Below are positions 51,581-63,548 of a stretch of DNA of 64,000 bases, one piece after another; positions within the stretch are counted from its first letter, which is position 1; every line of letters begins with the position of its first letter. The position numbers and the translations under genes were made by a program. The DNA is from Ectothiorhodospiraceae bacterium (GTDB taxonomy: Bacteria > Pseudomonadota > Gammaproteobacteria > HK1): assembly GCA_024234875.1 (NCBI GenBank), contig JACKNM010000011.1, positions 1 through 64,000 of the forward strand, written 5' to 3'. A model generated the notes under the pieces. It saw only the letters and a list, made by a program, of their open reading frames with translations. It was not told the DNA's origin and did no database searches.

Positions 51581-53080
51581 GTGTTGAGTCCCGATGCCTT
51601 CGCCGGTGCGATCGCACTGCTCTCGTCGTCCTGGGAGCCGTGGCTGGTGGTCGTCCCGGGGCTGATGATCGGGCTGTTCGCCGGCGCCACCCCTGGCTTC
51701 CAGGTGTCGATGGCGATGGCCATCGTGCTCCCGTTCACCTATTACATGGATTTCCTCTCGGCGGTCCTGTTCCTCACCGCGATCTTCACCGGTGGCGGAT
51801 ACGGAAGCTCCATTCCGGCGATCTTGATGAACATCCCGGGCTCGTCGGCGGCGGTCGCCACCGCGTTCGACGGTTATCCGATGACGCGTCAGGGCCGCTT
51901 CGACGAGGCGCTCGGGCTCGCGCTCGGCGCCTCGTGCATCGGCGCCGCGCTCAGCTATCTGCTGCTGCTGCTCGTGATCTCGCCGTTGTCGACCGCGGTG
52001 CTCAAGCTCGGGCCGTCCGAGCTCTTCGTCATCGTGCTGTGGGGGATCAGTCTCATCGCGCTGCTGAGTGCGGAGTCGATGGTCAAGGGCCTGCTGGCGG
52101 GACTGGTGGGGCTGCTGCTCGGCACGGTCGGCATGAGCGCGACCGGCGCGATCCGCGGAACCTTCGGGCTGCCGGTGTTGCTCGACGGCGTACCGGTGGT
52201 GCCGGCGATGATCGGGCTGTTCGCGGTGTCGGAGCTGTTCACGTTGCTCGGGCGGTCGTACATCGTCGACGACGAGCATCGCGCGAAGGTCCGCGTGTCG
52301 CGCATCGCGGCGGGGTTGCTGCGCACGGTGCGCTACCCGGTGATCGTGCTGCGCGGGAGCGCGATCGGTGCGCTGGTCGGGGCGGTTCCGGGCGTCGGGG
52401 CGTCGGTGTCGAATCTGGTCTCCTACGCCGAGACCAAGCGACGCTCGCGCGAGCCCGAGTCGTTCGGACGCGGGAACCCGCGCGGGGTGATCGCGTCGGA
52501 GTCCGCCAACAGCTCGTCCGAGGGCGGCTCGATGGTGACGCTCCTCGCGCTCGGCATCCCCGGCGGTGCCGGCACCGCGGTGCTGCTCGCCGCGTTCAAT
52601 ATCCACAACGTGACCGGCGGTCCGCGCTTCATCCTCGAGAACATGGACGTGGTCTACGCCATCGTGCTCGCGAACTTCGTGCAGGTGGTGCTGCTGCTGG
52701 TGCTCGGCCTCGGCTTCATCCGCCTCATCGCGCTGGTGGTGCACATCCCGGTGCGCGTGCTGGTGCCCACGATCCTCGCGCTCTGCGTGTTCGGCGCGTA
52801 TGGCATCACCGGCTCGATGAGCGGGCCGATCACGGTGGTCATCGCCGGTCTGCTCGGTTGGTGGATGCGCCGTCACGGCTATCCGGTGGCGGCGGCGGTG
52901 GTCGGTCTCCTGCTCGGGCGCATGGCCGAGGGGGAGCTGATCCGCACCTGGCAGATCAGTGGTGGACAGGCGAGCTACCTGCTGGAGCGGCCGGTGACCC
53001 TGATCCTCGTCGCCCTGCTCGTGCTGTCGCTGTTCGGGGGCCGGCTCCTGCGTGGCTTGCGCCGGCGCTTCCTGCCGTGA
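51581..53080 (+). CDS. tctA: Tct transporter large membrane subunit
   Basis: 499 aa from GTG 51581. TctA family throughout: GLMIGLFAGATPGFQ, TAIFTGGGYGSSIPAILMNIPGSSAAVATAFDG (the conserved GG-x-YGGSI/PG-x3-A loop), GAVPGVGASVSNLVSY, and the late second copy LALGIPGGAGTAVLLAAF. Ten or more membrane helices. It carries the substrate in symport with protons or sodium. Placed directly upstream of aconitase, which suggests a tricarboxylate substrate. Confidence 0.92.
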   Translation: MLSPDAFAGAIALLSSSWEPWLVVVPGLMIGLFAGATPGFQVSMAMAIVLPFTYYMDFLSAVLFLTAIFTGGGYGSSIPAILMNIPGSSAAVATAFDGYPMTRQGRFDEALGLALGASCIGAALSYLLLLLVISPLSTAVLKLGPSELFVIVLWGISLIALLSAESMVKGLLAGLVGLLLGTVGMSATGAIRGTFGLPVLLDGVPVVPAMIGLFAVSELFTLLGRSYIVDDEHRAKVRVSRIAAGLLRTVRYPVIVLRGSAIGALVGAVPGVGASVSNLVSYAETKRRSREPESFGRGNPRGVIASESANSSSEGGSMVTLLALGIPGGAGTAVLLAAFNIHNVTGGPRFILENMDVVYAIVLANFVQVVLLLVLGLGFIRLIALVVHIPVRVLVPTILALCVFGAYGITGSMSGPITVVIAGLLGWWMRRHGYPVAAAVVGLLLGRMAEGELIRTWQISGGQASYLLERPVTLILVALLVLSLFGGRLLRGLRRRFLP

Positions 53081-53133
53081 CGCCCGTCCCGACCATCGAC
53101 ATTCTTCACCACTGACGAACGGAGACCCGCCTC

Positions 53134-55800
<2,667 letters not shown>

Positions 55801-55839
55801 TCGCCAGGCGCGGGCGACAGCCAACGGGAGCTAGCAGAG

Positions 55840-56733
55840 ATGTCGGAACAGGGGAAGGCGCTGCGCGAGCTGCTCGAGAGCCCGGAGATCGTGATCATGC
55901 CGGGAATCTTCGACGGCTACAGCGCGCGGGTGGTGGAGCGCGCCGGTTTCAAGACCGCCGGTGCGTCGGGAGCCGGCATCTCCGAGAGTCACCTCGGCTG
56001 GGCGGACCGCGGCATCATGGGCTTGCACGACAACCTCGCCGCGTGCCGCGACATGGTCGCGTGCACGAGCCTGATGATCATGGCCGATGGGGACACCGGC
56101 TACGGCAATGCGGTCAACGTGCACTTCACGGTGCGGGCCTTCGAGCAGATCGGTGTCTGCGGGGTGATGATCGAGGACCAGACGTGGCCCAAGCGCTGCG
56201 GCCACATGAAGGGCAAGGACGTGATCTCGCAAGCCGAGGCGACGGACAAGATCCGGGCCGCGGTCGATGCGCGGCGCAGCGAGGATTTCCTGATCAAGGC
56301 GCGCACCGACGCCGCCGGCCCCCTCGGCCTCGAGGCCGCGATCGACCGTCTGTGCGCCTATGCCGAGGCGGGCGCCGACTGTCTGTTCGCCGACGCGTTG
56401 CTCACCCGCGAGGCCATCGCGAAGGTCGCCCGCGCGGTGCCGAGGCCGCTGTTCGTCAACATGGGTCTCGGAATCCGCTCGCGTCCGACCACTCCGCTCA
56501 TCGCACCCGCCGAGCTCCAGGCGATGGGCGTCGCCGCGGTCTCCTATCCGCGCCTGCTCAGCGCGGCGGCGTTGCGCGGGATGCTCGACGCCATGGCCGT
56601 GTTCAAGCACGACGTGGTGGAGCGCAACGAGACGCCCGACCGTGGTGACCTGCTCGCGGCGTTCGACGAGATCAACGACATCACCGGCATGGCCTTCCTC
56701 GACGCGCTCGAGGCCCGCTACGCCAACCACTGA
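55840..56733 (+). CDS. Methylisocitrate/isocitrate lyase-type enzyme
   Basis: 297 aa from ATG 55840, with GGGAGC upstream. PEP-mutase/isocitrate-lyase superfamily barrel: MPGIFDGYSARVVERAGF, DGDTGYGNA (Mg site), IEDQTWPKRCGHMKGK with catalytic Cys 120 in KRCGH, and KARTDA. The KRCGH motif marks true lyases (PrpB, AceA) and not the PEP mutase or oxaloacetate decarboxylase branches. At about 300 residues it matches PrpB, not AceA. It should split 2-methylisocitrate to pyruvate plus succinate, or isocitrate to glyoxylate plus succinate. Confidence 0.85.
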   Translation: MSEQGKALRELLESPEIVIMPGIFDGYSARVVERAGFKTAGASGAGISESHLGWADRGIMGLHDNLAACRDMVACTSLMIMADGDTGYGNAVNVHFTVRAFEQIGVCGVMIEDQTWPKRCGHMKGKDVISQAEATDKIRAAVDARRSEDFLIKARTDAAGPLGLEAAIDRLCAYAEAGADCLFADALLTREAIAKVARAVPRPLFVNMGLGIRSRPTTPLIAPAELQAMGVAAVSYPRLLSAAALRGMLDAMAVFKHDVVERNETPDRGDLLAAFDEINDITGMAFLDALEARYANH

Positions 56734-56748
56734 GAGAGATCAGCAGCG

Positions 56749-58116
56749 ATGGAGCAAGTGACCGAGAAGCTCTGCGAGCGCATCGTCGCGCTCGGCCACG
56801 ACGACCTCGGCGAGGCGGCGATCGCCAAGGCGCAGCAGCTCTTCCTCGACGGGCTGGCGGTCGCGGTCGCGGGAACCGTGCAGGAGACGCCGCCTTCGGT
56901 GCTCGCGGCCCACGTGCGCGAGCTCGGCGGCGCCGAGACCGCCACCGTGATCGGGTTCGGCTTCAAGACCAACCCGGTGCAGGCCGCCTACGTGAACGGC
57001 TCGTCGATGCACGTGCTCGACTTCGAGCCGATGTGGAGCCCGGCCAACCACCAGCTCTCGACCCAGCTTCCCGCTGCGCTGGCGCTGGCCGAGCACCACG
57101 GTGGTGACGGGCGCGACGTCGCCACGGCGATGGTCAAGGGCATCGAGCTGATGGGGTGGTTGCGCGAGGCCTCCGGTCAGTACGACGCCACCGTGGTGCG
57201 CTTCCACCCGCCGGGACAGGTCGGGCCGCTCGGCGCCGCGGTCACCGCCGCGCACATGCTCGGGCTCGACCGCGACCAGCTCGTGAACGCGATCGCCATC
57301 GCCGGCTCGCGCGCGGGCTCGCTGCTCGCCAATGCCGGCACCGACACCAAGTCGACCCATTGCGGCCTCGCCTGCGCGATGGGGCTCGACGCCGCGATGC
57401 TCGCCGCGCGCGGGTTCTCCGGCAATCGCCGGGTGCTCGAGGACGACCGCGGCTACGCCGCGCTGTTCTTCGGCCTCGACGTGTTCCGCTTCGAGCTGAT
57501 GGAGCGCTATGGCCCGCCGTGGCGGGTGGTCGACCCCGGCTACGCGATCAAGATGTTCCCCAGCCAGTTCGGCACCCATTTCGTGATCACCGCCGGGCTC
57601 GAGCTGCACCCGAGGATCCAGGACCCGGAGCGGATTCGCCGCGTGCACATCGCCGGGCCGCCGATGCACTACGTGAACCGGCCGCGGCCGGAGACCGGGC
57701 TCGCCGGCAAGTTCAGCTTCCAGTACACCGCCGCCTGCGCCCTGCTCGACGGCAAGGTGGTGATGTCGAGCTTCGAGGACGCGCATCGGTTCGCGCCCCG
57801 CATGGAGCGCTTGCTCGACAAGATTACGGTCGACATGCGGGCCGACATCCCCGGTCGCTTCGAGGAGATGTACGTCGACATGGAGGTCGAGCTCGACGAC
57901 GGGACGACGCTCTCGACCCGGTGCCACGGGCCCCGCGGCAAGTGGGGCCTCGCGCCGATCACCGTCGACGAGCACCTGGTGAAGGTGCGCGACTGCCTCG
58001 GTCTGCGGCTATCATCGCGGGACGTCGAGCGCGTGATCGAGCTCGGCTCGAACCTGACCCGGCTCGGCAACGCCGAGCTGCGCGAGGTGATGGCAATCGT
58101 GGCCCGCGCCGAGTGA
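56749..58116 (+). CDS. MmgE/PrpD-family dehydratase
   Basis: 455 aa from ATG 56749, 15 nt after the lyase gene. PrpD/MmgE features: FLDGLAVAVAGTVQETPP, YVNGSSMHVLDFEPMW, HPPGQVGPLGAAVTAAHMLGL, GTDTKSTHCGLACAMGLDAA, GYAIKMFPSQFGTHFVI. This family dehydrates 2-methylcitrate; relatives decarboxylate cis-aconitate to itaconate or isomerise iminodisuccinate. Which reaction applies cannot be read here. With AcnD- and PrpF-like partners, dehydration of a citrate-type acid to the aconitate form is most likely. Confidence 0.82.
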   Translation: MEQVTEKLCERIVALGHDDLGEAAIAKAQQLFLDGLAVAVAGTVQETPPSVLAAHVRELGGAETATVIGFGFKTNPVQAAYVNGSSMHVLDFEPMWSPANHQLSTQLPAALALAEHHGGDGRDVATAMVKGIELMGWLREASGQYDATVVRFHPPGQVGPLGAAVTAAHMLGLDRDQLVNAIAIAGSRAGSLLANAGTDTKSTHCGLACAMGLDAAMLAARGFSGNRRVLEDDRGYAALFFGLDVFRFELMERYGPPWRVVDPGYAIKMFPSQFGTHFVITAGLELHPRIQDPERIRRVHIAGPPMHYVNRPRPETGLAGKFSFQYTAACALLDGKVVMSSFEDAHRFAPRMERLLDKITVDMRADIPGRFEEMYVDMEVELDDGTTLSTRCHGPRGKWGLAPITVDEHLVKVRDCLGLRLSSRDVERVIELGSNLTRLGNAELREVMAIVARAE

Positions 58117-58144
58117 GGGCGGTGAGCCACCGGGAGAACGGCAC

Positions 58145-59347
58145 ATGAGACAGCTCCGGATCCCCGCCACCTTCATGCGCGGTGGTACCAGCAACGCGGT
58201 GGTGTTCCGGCAGTCCGACCTGCCCGAGGACCGTGCGCTGTGGGACGAGATCTTCCTCGCCGCGCTCGGCTCGCCGGACCCCAACGGCCGCCAGCTCGAC
58301 GGGATGGGCGGCGGCATCTCCTCGCTGTCGAAGGTCTGCGTGGTCGGCCCGCCGTCCCGATCCGACGCCGACATCGACTACACGTTCGCGCAGATCGGCG
58401 TGCGCGAGGCGACCGTCGGCTATGCCGCCAACTGCGGCAACATGTCGTCGGCGATGGGACCGTTCGCGGTCGACGAGGGCATGGTTCGGGTGGACGGTGA
58501 CCGCGCCCTGGTCCGCATCCACAACACCAACACCAAGAAGATCATCCACGCCCACTTCGCGCTCGACGACGGTCGTGCCGCGGTCGACGGCGACCACGTG
58601 CTGTCGGGGGTGGCCGGGACCGGCTCGCCGGTGCGGCTCGAGTTCCGCGAGCCGGGTGGAGCGGCGACGGGAAAGCTATTGCCCACCGGCAGTGCCCTCG
58701 ACGTGCTCGACGTCCCGGGCGTCGGCGAGGTCGAGGCCTCGATGGTCGATGCCGCGAACCCGGCGGTCTTCGTCGCCGCGAGCGCGGTGGGACTCTCCGG
58801 GTCGGAGCTACCGGCCGACATCGACGCGATGACCGAGGTGATGGCGCGGCTCGACGTCATCCGCCGCCACGCCGCGGTCCGGATGGGGATCGCCGAGCGG
58901 CCCGAGGACGCGCCTCGGGTGATTCCGATGGTCGCCATCGTCGGCCCCGCGCAGGCGGCTCGCACGCTGGCCGGGGAGACGCTGGCGGCCGCCGACGGCG
59001 ACGTCACGGTGCGCATGCTGTCGTCGGGCAACACGCACCGCGCGCTGCCGCTCACCGGGTCGATCTGCACCACGGTGGCGGCTCGAATCGAGGGCTCCCT
59101 GGTCCACCGGTACACCCGCCCGACCGATCGGCCGGAGGGCGATCTCGCGATCATGCAGCCGTCGGGGATTCTCACCGTGGCAGCGAAGGTCGTGCGCCGC
59201 GACGGGACGTGGTTCGCCGAGCACGGCGCGACCTATCGCACCCAACGCCGGCTGTTCGACGGCAACGTCTACCTGCCGGCGTCGCGGGTGCCCGGTCTGG
59301 TGGCAGCGATGGCGGGGGGCGAGGCGGTGCGGTTGGCGATGGCCTGA
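58145..59347 (+). CDS. prpF: PrpF-family aconitate isomerase
   Basis: 400 aa from ATG 58145. Diaminopimelate-epimerase-like double fold with FMRGGTSNAVVF at the start, GGGISSLSKVCVV (catalytic Lys 63) and YAANCGNMSSAMGPFAVDEG (catalytic Cys 97), both residues needed for proton shift in PrpF. GSGSP, MQPSGILTV and the second-half SSGNTHRA loop complete the family signature. PrpF turns trans-2-methylaconitate into the cis isomer for hydration; related enzymes isomerise aconitate. Last gene of the operon. Confidence 0.88.
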   Translation: MRQLRIPATFMRGGTSNAVVFRQSDLPEDRALWDEIFLAALGSPDPNGRQLDGMGGGISSLSKVCVVGPPSRSDADIDYTFAQIGVREATVGYAANCGNMSSAMGPFAVDEGMVRVDGDRALVRIHNTNTKKIIHAHFALDDGRAAVDGDHVLSGVAGTGSPVRLEFREPGGAATGKLLPTGSALDVLDVPGVGEVEASMVDAANPAVFVAASAVGLSGSELPADIDAMTEVMARLDVIRRHAAVRMGIAERPEDAPRVIPMVAIVGPAQAARTLAGETLAAADGDVTVRMLSSGNTHRALPLTGSICTTVAARIEGSLVHRYTRPTDRPEGDLAIMQPSGILTVAAKVVRRDGTWFAEHGATYRTQRRLFDGNVYLPASRVPGLVAAMAGGEAVRLAMA

Positions 59348-59378
59348 GCGCGTCGGTGCTCGGCGCCGGGAGGGCGAG

Positions 59379-59813
59379 ATGCGCTGGATGGGACGACTCG
59401 TCGGGGCGGCGGCCCTGCTCCTGGGAGCGGGCTGCGCCCGCGTCGACCTCGCGCCGTCCGGACCGGCGCTCGAGCCGGGCCCGGGCGAGGCGGTGGTGTA
59501 CTTCTTCCGGCCCAACACCCTGCTCGGGCAAGGCGTCAACTTCACCGTCCACGAGGGCGACGCGGTGCTGGGGGCGGTCGCGCCGGGCACGTACTTCCGC
59601 GTCGTCGTACCGGCCGGACCCCACCGCTTCCATGCCGAGACCTGGGGCGCGGCGGCGATCACCGTGAACCTCGGCTCGGGCGAGACGGCGTGGGTCGAGA
59701 CCACCCTCGACGGGACCGCCGTCGGGCTCGCGCCGCGTCTCGAGCGAGTGGGCGCGTCGCGGTGGGAGGACGTGCGCCGGGGCCTTCGCCGCGGCGAGCT
59801 GGTGCGTGGCTGA
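59379..59813 (+). CDS. Small outer-membrane-type lipoprotein (DUF2846-like)
   Basis: 144 aa from ATG 59379. Signal peptide with lipobox LGAGC, Cys 19. The mature part is a beta-rich domain (EAVVYFFRPNTLLGQGVNFTV, GTYFRVVVPAGPHRFHAE) like the DUF2846 group, which often presents a Pro/Arg-rich edge. Function unknown. It lies 31 nt after prpF but is unlikely to share its role. Confidence 0.75.
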   Translation: MRWMGRLVGAAALLLGAGCARVDLAPSGPALEPGPGEAVVYFFRPNTLLGQGVNFTVHEGDAVLGAVAPGTYFRVVVPAGPHRFHAETWGAAAITVNLGSGETAWVETTLDGTAVGLAPRLERVGASRWEDVRRGLRRGELVRG

Positions 59814-59840
59814 GCGGGCGCGGTCGGGGGGCGGTGGGCG

Positions 59841-60503
59841 ATGCGCAGCGCATTCGCGGTGGTGGTGCTCGCGCTCGGTCTCGCGCATGGCGCGCCGGTG
59901 AGCGCCACCGCGGCCGACGCGTTGCTGGCGGCAGCGCGCGATGGTGACCTCGCCGCGGTCGAGGCGGCGCTGGCCGCGGGTGCGGCGGTCGACACCCGGG
60001 ACGACCGTGGGCGGACGGCCTTGCTGGTGGCGACGGTGCACGACCACCCGGCGGTGGCGCGGCGCCTGATCGAGGCCGGGGCCGACGTCGACGCCTCCGA
60101 CCACCAGCGCGACACCCCCTTCCTCTACGCCGGCGCCGAGGGCCGCATCGAGATCCTGCGGATGACGCTGGCCGCGGGCGCCGATCTCGCGAGCACCAAC
60201 CGCTACGGCGGGACCGCACTCATTCCGGCGGCGCATCACGGTCATGTCGACGCGGTGCGGATGCTGCTCGACACTGCAATCGACGTCGACCACGTCAATC
60301 GCCTCGGCTGGACCGCGTTGCTCGAGGCGATCATCCTCGGCGACGGCGGCCCGACCCACACCGAGATCGTGCGGTTGCTGTTGGCCGGCGGAGCCGATCC
60401 CGACCTCGCCGACGGTGACGGCGTGCGGCCGCTGGCCCATGCGCAGTCGCGGGGTTACCGGCCGATTGCGGCCCTGTTGGAGGCGGCCGGCGCGAGGCCG
60501 TGA
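59841..60503 (+). CDS. Secreted ankyrin-repeat protein
   Basis: 220 aa from ATG 59841. Signal peptide AFAVVVLALGLAHGAPVSATAA. Five or six ankyrin repeats follow (for example GDLAAVEAALAAGAAVDTRDDRGRTALLVA and GHVDAVRMLLDTAIDVDHVNRLGWTALLEA, each about 33 residues). These bind partner proteins; periplasmic ankyrin proteins are known companions of catalases and stress systems, but no such gene is near. Confidence 0.85.
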   Translation: MRSAFAVVVLALGLAHGAPVSATAADALLAAARDGDLAAVEAALAAGAAVDTRDDRGRTALLVATVHDHPAVARRLIEAGADVDASDHQRDTPFLYAGAEGRIEILRMTLAAGADLASTNRYGGTALIPAAHHGHVDAVRMLLDTAIDVDHVNRLGWTALLEAIILGDGGPTHTEIVRLLLAGGADPDLADGDGVRPLAHAQSRGYRPIAALLEAAGARP

Positions 60504-60512
60504 GAAGGCCTC
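60494..60512. terminator. Stem-loop spanning the ankyrin gene stop
   Basis: GAGGCC and GGCCTC pair over a seven-base loop that contains the stop codon TGA. No T tract. It lies between two convergent genes, where a two-way terminator would be expected, but the stem is short. Confidence 0.25.
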
Positions 60513-60628
60513 CGCGTGCGAGGTGACTCCGATTGCGCGAGGGATCGGTGCCCGGACCCGGGGACGGACCGGGGCCGGGTGGGATTCGGACCGGCCCGTG
60601 CTCTGGCGCGAGCCGGCCCCGGCGGCGC

Positions 60629-61765
60629 TCAGCCCTTCGAGAGAACCTCGCGGAGCCGCCGAATCACGATCTCCAGCTCCTCGTCGTCGAGGTTGAACGG
60701 ATCGACCGCGAGCTCGTTCGGCGGTCCGATGTCGTGCAGGAACACGGGTGGGTCGCCCTTCGCCAGCGCCTCGAACACCGCGTCGCGGCTCGGTCCGTTC
60801 CAGCGCTCGGGGAAGTGCAGCAGCAGGTGCGGAATCATGTAGTCGCGCTGGTCGTGGACGACGGTCGGGGTGAGCGCGTCGAAATCCGCCAACGCGTCGC
60901 GGGCATGCTCGCACATGCGACGGTAGCGCGCGGTCTCCGCCGCCTCGTCCTCGGCCACGAAGATCTCCAGCGCCTTCACCAGGCCGACGATCTCCTCCTT
61001 CGCGACCTTGAGCCCGCGGCCGAACGTCTGGTGTGGGCTCGCGGCGGCGAACGCGGCGTCGATGAGGTCACGGCGCCCGACCAGGATCCCGGTGCCCTGC
61101 GGTCCGCGCACCGACTTCCCGCCACTGAAGATCACCATGTCGGCTCCGGCCGCCACGAAGCGGCGGAGATTGGCCCGCGGCGGCAGGTAAGAGGCCGCGT
61201 TGACGATCACCGGCACGTCGTGACGATGGGCCACCTCGACCACGTGCTCGAGCGGCAGTGCGTTGCGGGTGGTGAACGGCGAGAACAGGTAGGCGACCGC
61301 GGCGGTGCGCTCGCTGAACGCGGCCTCCAGCTCCCACGGTCGACAGCGTCGCCCGTCGCCGATCTCCACGAAGCGCGCGCCGGTCGCGCGCAGGCACTGG
61401 TCGTAGGGGAAGCGATGCGCCTTGTGGATGATGATCTCGTTGCGCATGCCGGTGGTATCGGGCAGGCGGGCGAGGAGCGCCGGGTCGCCGCGCGCCACCA
61501 CCGCCGCCGACTGCAGGATGAGCCCACCGGCGGAGCCGCTGGAGACGAAACCCGCCTCCGCGCCGGTGTGTCGCGCGAGCACCTCACCGGCACGGCGGTT
61601 CAGCTCCGCCATGTCGACCATCACCCCGGCGGTCGCGTTCATCGCCGCCTTCACCTCGGGTCGCAGCTTGCTGCCACCGCGCGCGGTGGTCGAGCCCGAC
61701 GCGGTGATGATTGGTCGGACGCCGAGCGATCGATAGATGTCCGCGCCTTCGCCAGTGAGCGCCAT
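60629..61765 (-). CDS. SelA-fold PLP enzyme (DgaE/seryl-selenium-transferase-like)
   Basis: 378 aa from ATG at 61765, preceded by GAGGA. Fold-type I PLP protein of the SelA family: IYRSLGVRPIITASGSTTARGGS, MVDMAELNRRAGEVLARHTGAEAGFVSSGSAGG, VIVNAASYLPP, and VIFSGGKSVRGPQGTGILVG with PLP Lys 217. True SelA is longer and acts on seryl-tRNA(Sec). This short form with early ASGSTT is closer to the sugar-acid/amino-acid lyases (DgaE, YhfS type). Substrate unknown; no selC or selD is in the window. Confidence 0.8.
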   Translation of the reverse strand: MALTGEGADIYRSLGVRPIITASGSTTARGGSKLRPEVKAAMNATAGVMVDMAELNRRAGEVLARHTGAEAGFVSSGSAGGLILQSAAVVARGDPALLARLPDTTGMRNEIIIHKAHRFPYDQCLRATGARFVEIGDGRRCRPWELEAAFSERTAAVAYLFSPFTTRNALPLEHVVEVAHRHDVPVIVNAASYLPPRANLRRFVAAGADMVIFSGGKSVRGPQGTGILVGRRDLIDAAFAAASPHQTFGRGLKVAKEEIVGLVKALEIFVAEDEAAETARYRRMCEHARDALADFDALTPTVVHDQRDYMIPHLLLHFPERWNGPSRDAVFEALAKGDPPVFLHDIGPPNELAVDPFNLDDEELEIVIRRLREVLSKG

Positions 61766-61981
61766 GGAGGTGTTCCTCGTCGAGTGCGAGTGCCCGGTGG
61801 GCGGCCGCGTTTGGATTGGGGTCGGCCGGCGAGACGTCCCGGCGCGCCGATGGTAGCCGACCGCCGTCGTCCGAGGCGAGATGCCGGCGTGCGACGGTGC
61901 CACGGGTGCAGCGGGCGGGAGCGTGGCGTAGGCTGCCGGCAACGAGAGGGGTTACGTGCGGTGGCGGTCGCGGAGCCGAGG

Positions 61982-62395
61982 ATGCGAGCAGTGGTCGGGC
62001 GCGGGCGGCGGGCTCTCGGATCGAGGCGCCGAGGGGCAGGGCCCGGCGCGCTCCTGCGGGCGGCTCTGGTCACCTCACTGTTGGCGACGGTGGTGGGTTG
62101 CGGCACCGTCGAGGTGACGGAGCCGAATGGCACCCGTCGTGTCCACCTGCACCTGGGCCCGGTGTTGCTCGACCCGCCGCCCGGCGGTGCCGTGTCGGCC
62201 CGCCTGTCGGCGATCGGGCTGGCGCGAACGGCGACCGGCACCACCCTCGGCTACGTGGCCGAGGAGTCGACCGTGGTCTCGGAGGACTGCCGGGTGGTGG
62301 TCTGGGCGCCGTCGACGGAAGCTGCCGGTGCCGTTCGCGCGGCCCTGGACGCGCTGGTCGGGGTGTGCATCGCGGTGTCGCCGACCGGGCCATGA
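61982..62395 (+). CDS. Putative small lipoprotein, unknown
   Basis: 137 aa from ATG 61982 (GTG 61961 also possible). A basic N-terminus, hydrophobic ALLRAALVTSLLATVV and lipobox VVGC with Cys 40 suggest export and lipidation; the long charged leader is unusual. The mature part (HLHLGPVLLDPP, GYVAEESTVVSEDCRVVVW) is beta-rich with two further Cys, not recognised. Confidence 0.55.
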   Translation: MRAVVGRGRRALGSRRRGAGPGALLRAALVTSLLATVVGCGTVEVTEPNGTRRVHLHLGPVLLDPPPGGAVSARLSAIGLARTATGTTLGYVAEESTVVSEDCRVVVWAPSTEAAGAVRAALDALVGVCIAVSPTGP

Positions 62396-62484
62396 GGGAG
62401 GGCTTCGGTCACGCTCCCGGCACCCGGCCAAGGCGCACCTCGCCGACGCCCTGCGAGGCGACATGGCGGCTGGCCGTCGACAGG

Positions 62485-62490
62485 TATGAT
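62485..62490 (+). promoter_or_regulatory. Possible -10 box TATGAT
   Basis: An isolated TATGAT in GC-rich sequence, 47 nt before the next ATG. No good -35 at the right distance. Low support. Confidence 0.25.
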
Positions 62491-62537
62491 CGCCCGCCGG
62501 AAGGCACACCGAGACCGGACACGGACGGCATCGAGCG

Positions 62538-63524
62538 ATGATTGCGCGCGCGGGTCGTGACTCGCGGTGGTTTCGCCTCGGGGTCATCGCGGCACTGGCT
62601 CTGTCCGCGATGATGCCGTCGCTCGCCAGCGCCGGGCAGCGGGTCGGCGATGGCGCGGGAGGATCTCCCCTCGCGCGGGTCGCCGCGGGGTTGGAGGGCA
62701 CCGACGACTGGGAGGTGCTCGAGCTCGCGCGAATCGTGTTGCGCGAGATGCAGATCGAGTACTCGGGTGAGGTCGACCGCGCGCTCACCGAGCGCGGACC
62801 GCGCAAGCGCGCCGCCGACCGTGCGAGCTGGGCCCGCTCGACGGCCGGTTTCGTCGACCGCCTGGTGATGCTCGAGGAGACCCTCTACGACGCCGACCGC
62901 ATCGCGGTGCGCGCCCAGCCCGACGGCAGCGTGCTGTTGGTGGTCGGGCGCGAGAAGGTGCTGGTGTCGAGCCCCCGCATCGGCCGGCAGCGTGACCTCG
63001 AGGCGCGCATCGTCGAGCAGTTCTGCCTGGAGACCGGTTGCCCCGGCCTCGACGCAGTGGCCTCCGCGGACTCGGGTGGGCTCGCGGGTATCGGCCATCC
63101 GCCGGCGGCCACCGTGCTCGGTGGTGAGTGGAGCGCCGGCGACGGCGAGGGCACCACCTACACGACCTCCGACGGGCTCCGGTTCGATTTCCGCGACATG
63201 CGTCGGATGGACCGCAAGCGCGAGGCGGCCGAGATCGTGGTGCGCGAGCTGCGCGAGCTCGCGGTGGTGCTCGGGTCGCTCACCAGCCAGGGCGTCCCGG
63301 TGGACTGGAACGCCATCACGGTGAGCGAGTCCGCGTCGGGTGGCGGACACGCGGTGCGCGTCAACCGTCTCGGCGACTACGTGGTGCTGGACCTCTCGGC
63401 GCTGGCACGTGCCCCTCAGTTGGTGGCGCTCGGTGTGCCGTGGCTGCGCGACGCGGCGCGCGGCGCGCCGCGGCTGCACGTCTTCCCCCACGCCGATACC
63501 TTGCTCGCCGCGCTGATCGACTGA
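62538..63524 (+). CDS. Secreted protein of unknown function
   Basis: 328 aa from ATG 62538. Signal peptide WFRLGVIAALALSAMMPSLASA. Mature region: helical (WEVLELARIVLREMQIEYSGEV), then mixed (GSVLLVVGREKVLVSSPR), then a Gly/Thr turn-rich part and a closing helix-strand region (HAVRVNRLGDYVVLDLSAL). Two Cys (FCLETGC) could form a disulfide. No family recognised. Not obviously linked to its neighbours. Confidence 0.65.
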   Translation: MIARAGRDSRWFRLGVIAALALSAMMPSLASAGQRVGDGAGGSPLARVAAGLEGTDDWEVLELARIVLREMQIEYSGEVDRALTERGPRKRAADRASWARSTAGFVDRLVMLEETLYDADRIAVRAQPDGSVLLVVGREKVLVSSPRIGRQRDLEARIVEQFCLETGCPGLDAVASADSGGLAGIGHPPAATVLGGEWSAGDGEGTTYTTSDGLRFDFRDMRRMDRKREAAEIVVRELRELAVVLGSLTSQGVPVDWNAITVSESASGGGHAVRVNRLGDYVVLDLSALARAPQLVALGVPWLRDAARGAPRLHVFPHADTLLAALID

Positions 63525-63548
63525 GCTCCCGTGCGTTGCGCGCCGTGC

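Noticed and set aside
55840..56733. Oxaloacetate decarboxylase or PEP mutase identity
   Set aside because: The KRCGH motif with catalytic Cys marks true isocitrate/methylisocitrate lyases.
60629..61765. Selenocysteine pathway suggested by a SelA-like gene
   Set aside because: The protein is shorter than SelA and closer to sugar-acid lyases; no selC, selB, selD or in-frame TGA candidate seen.
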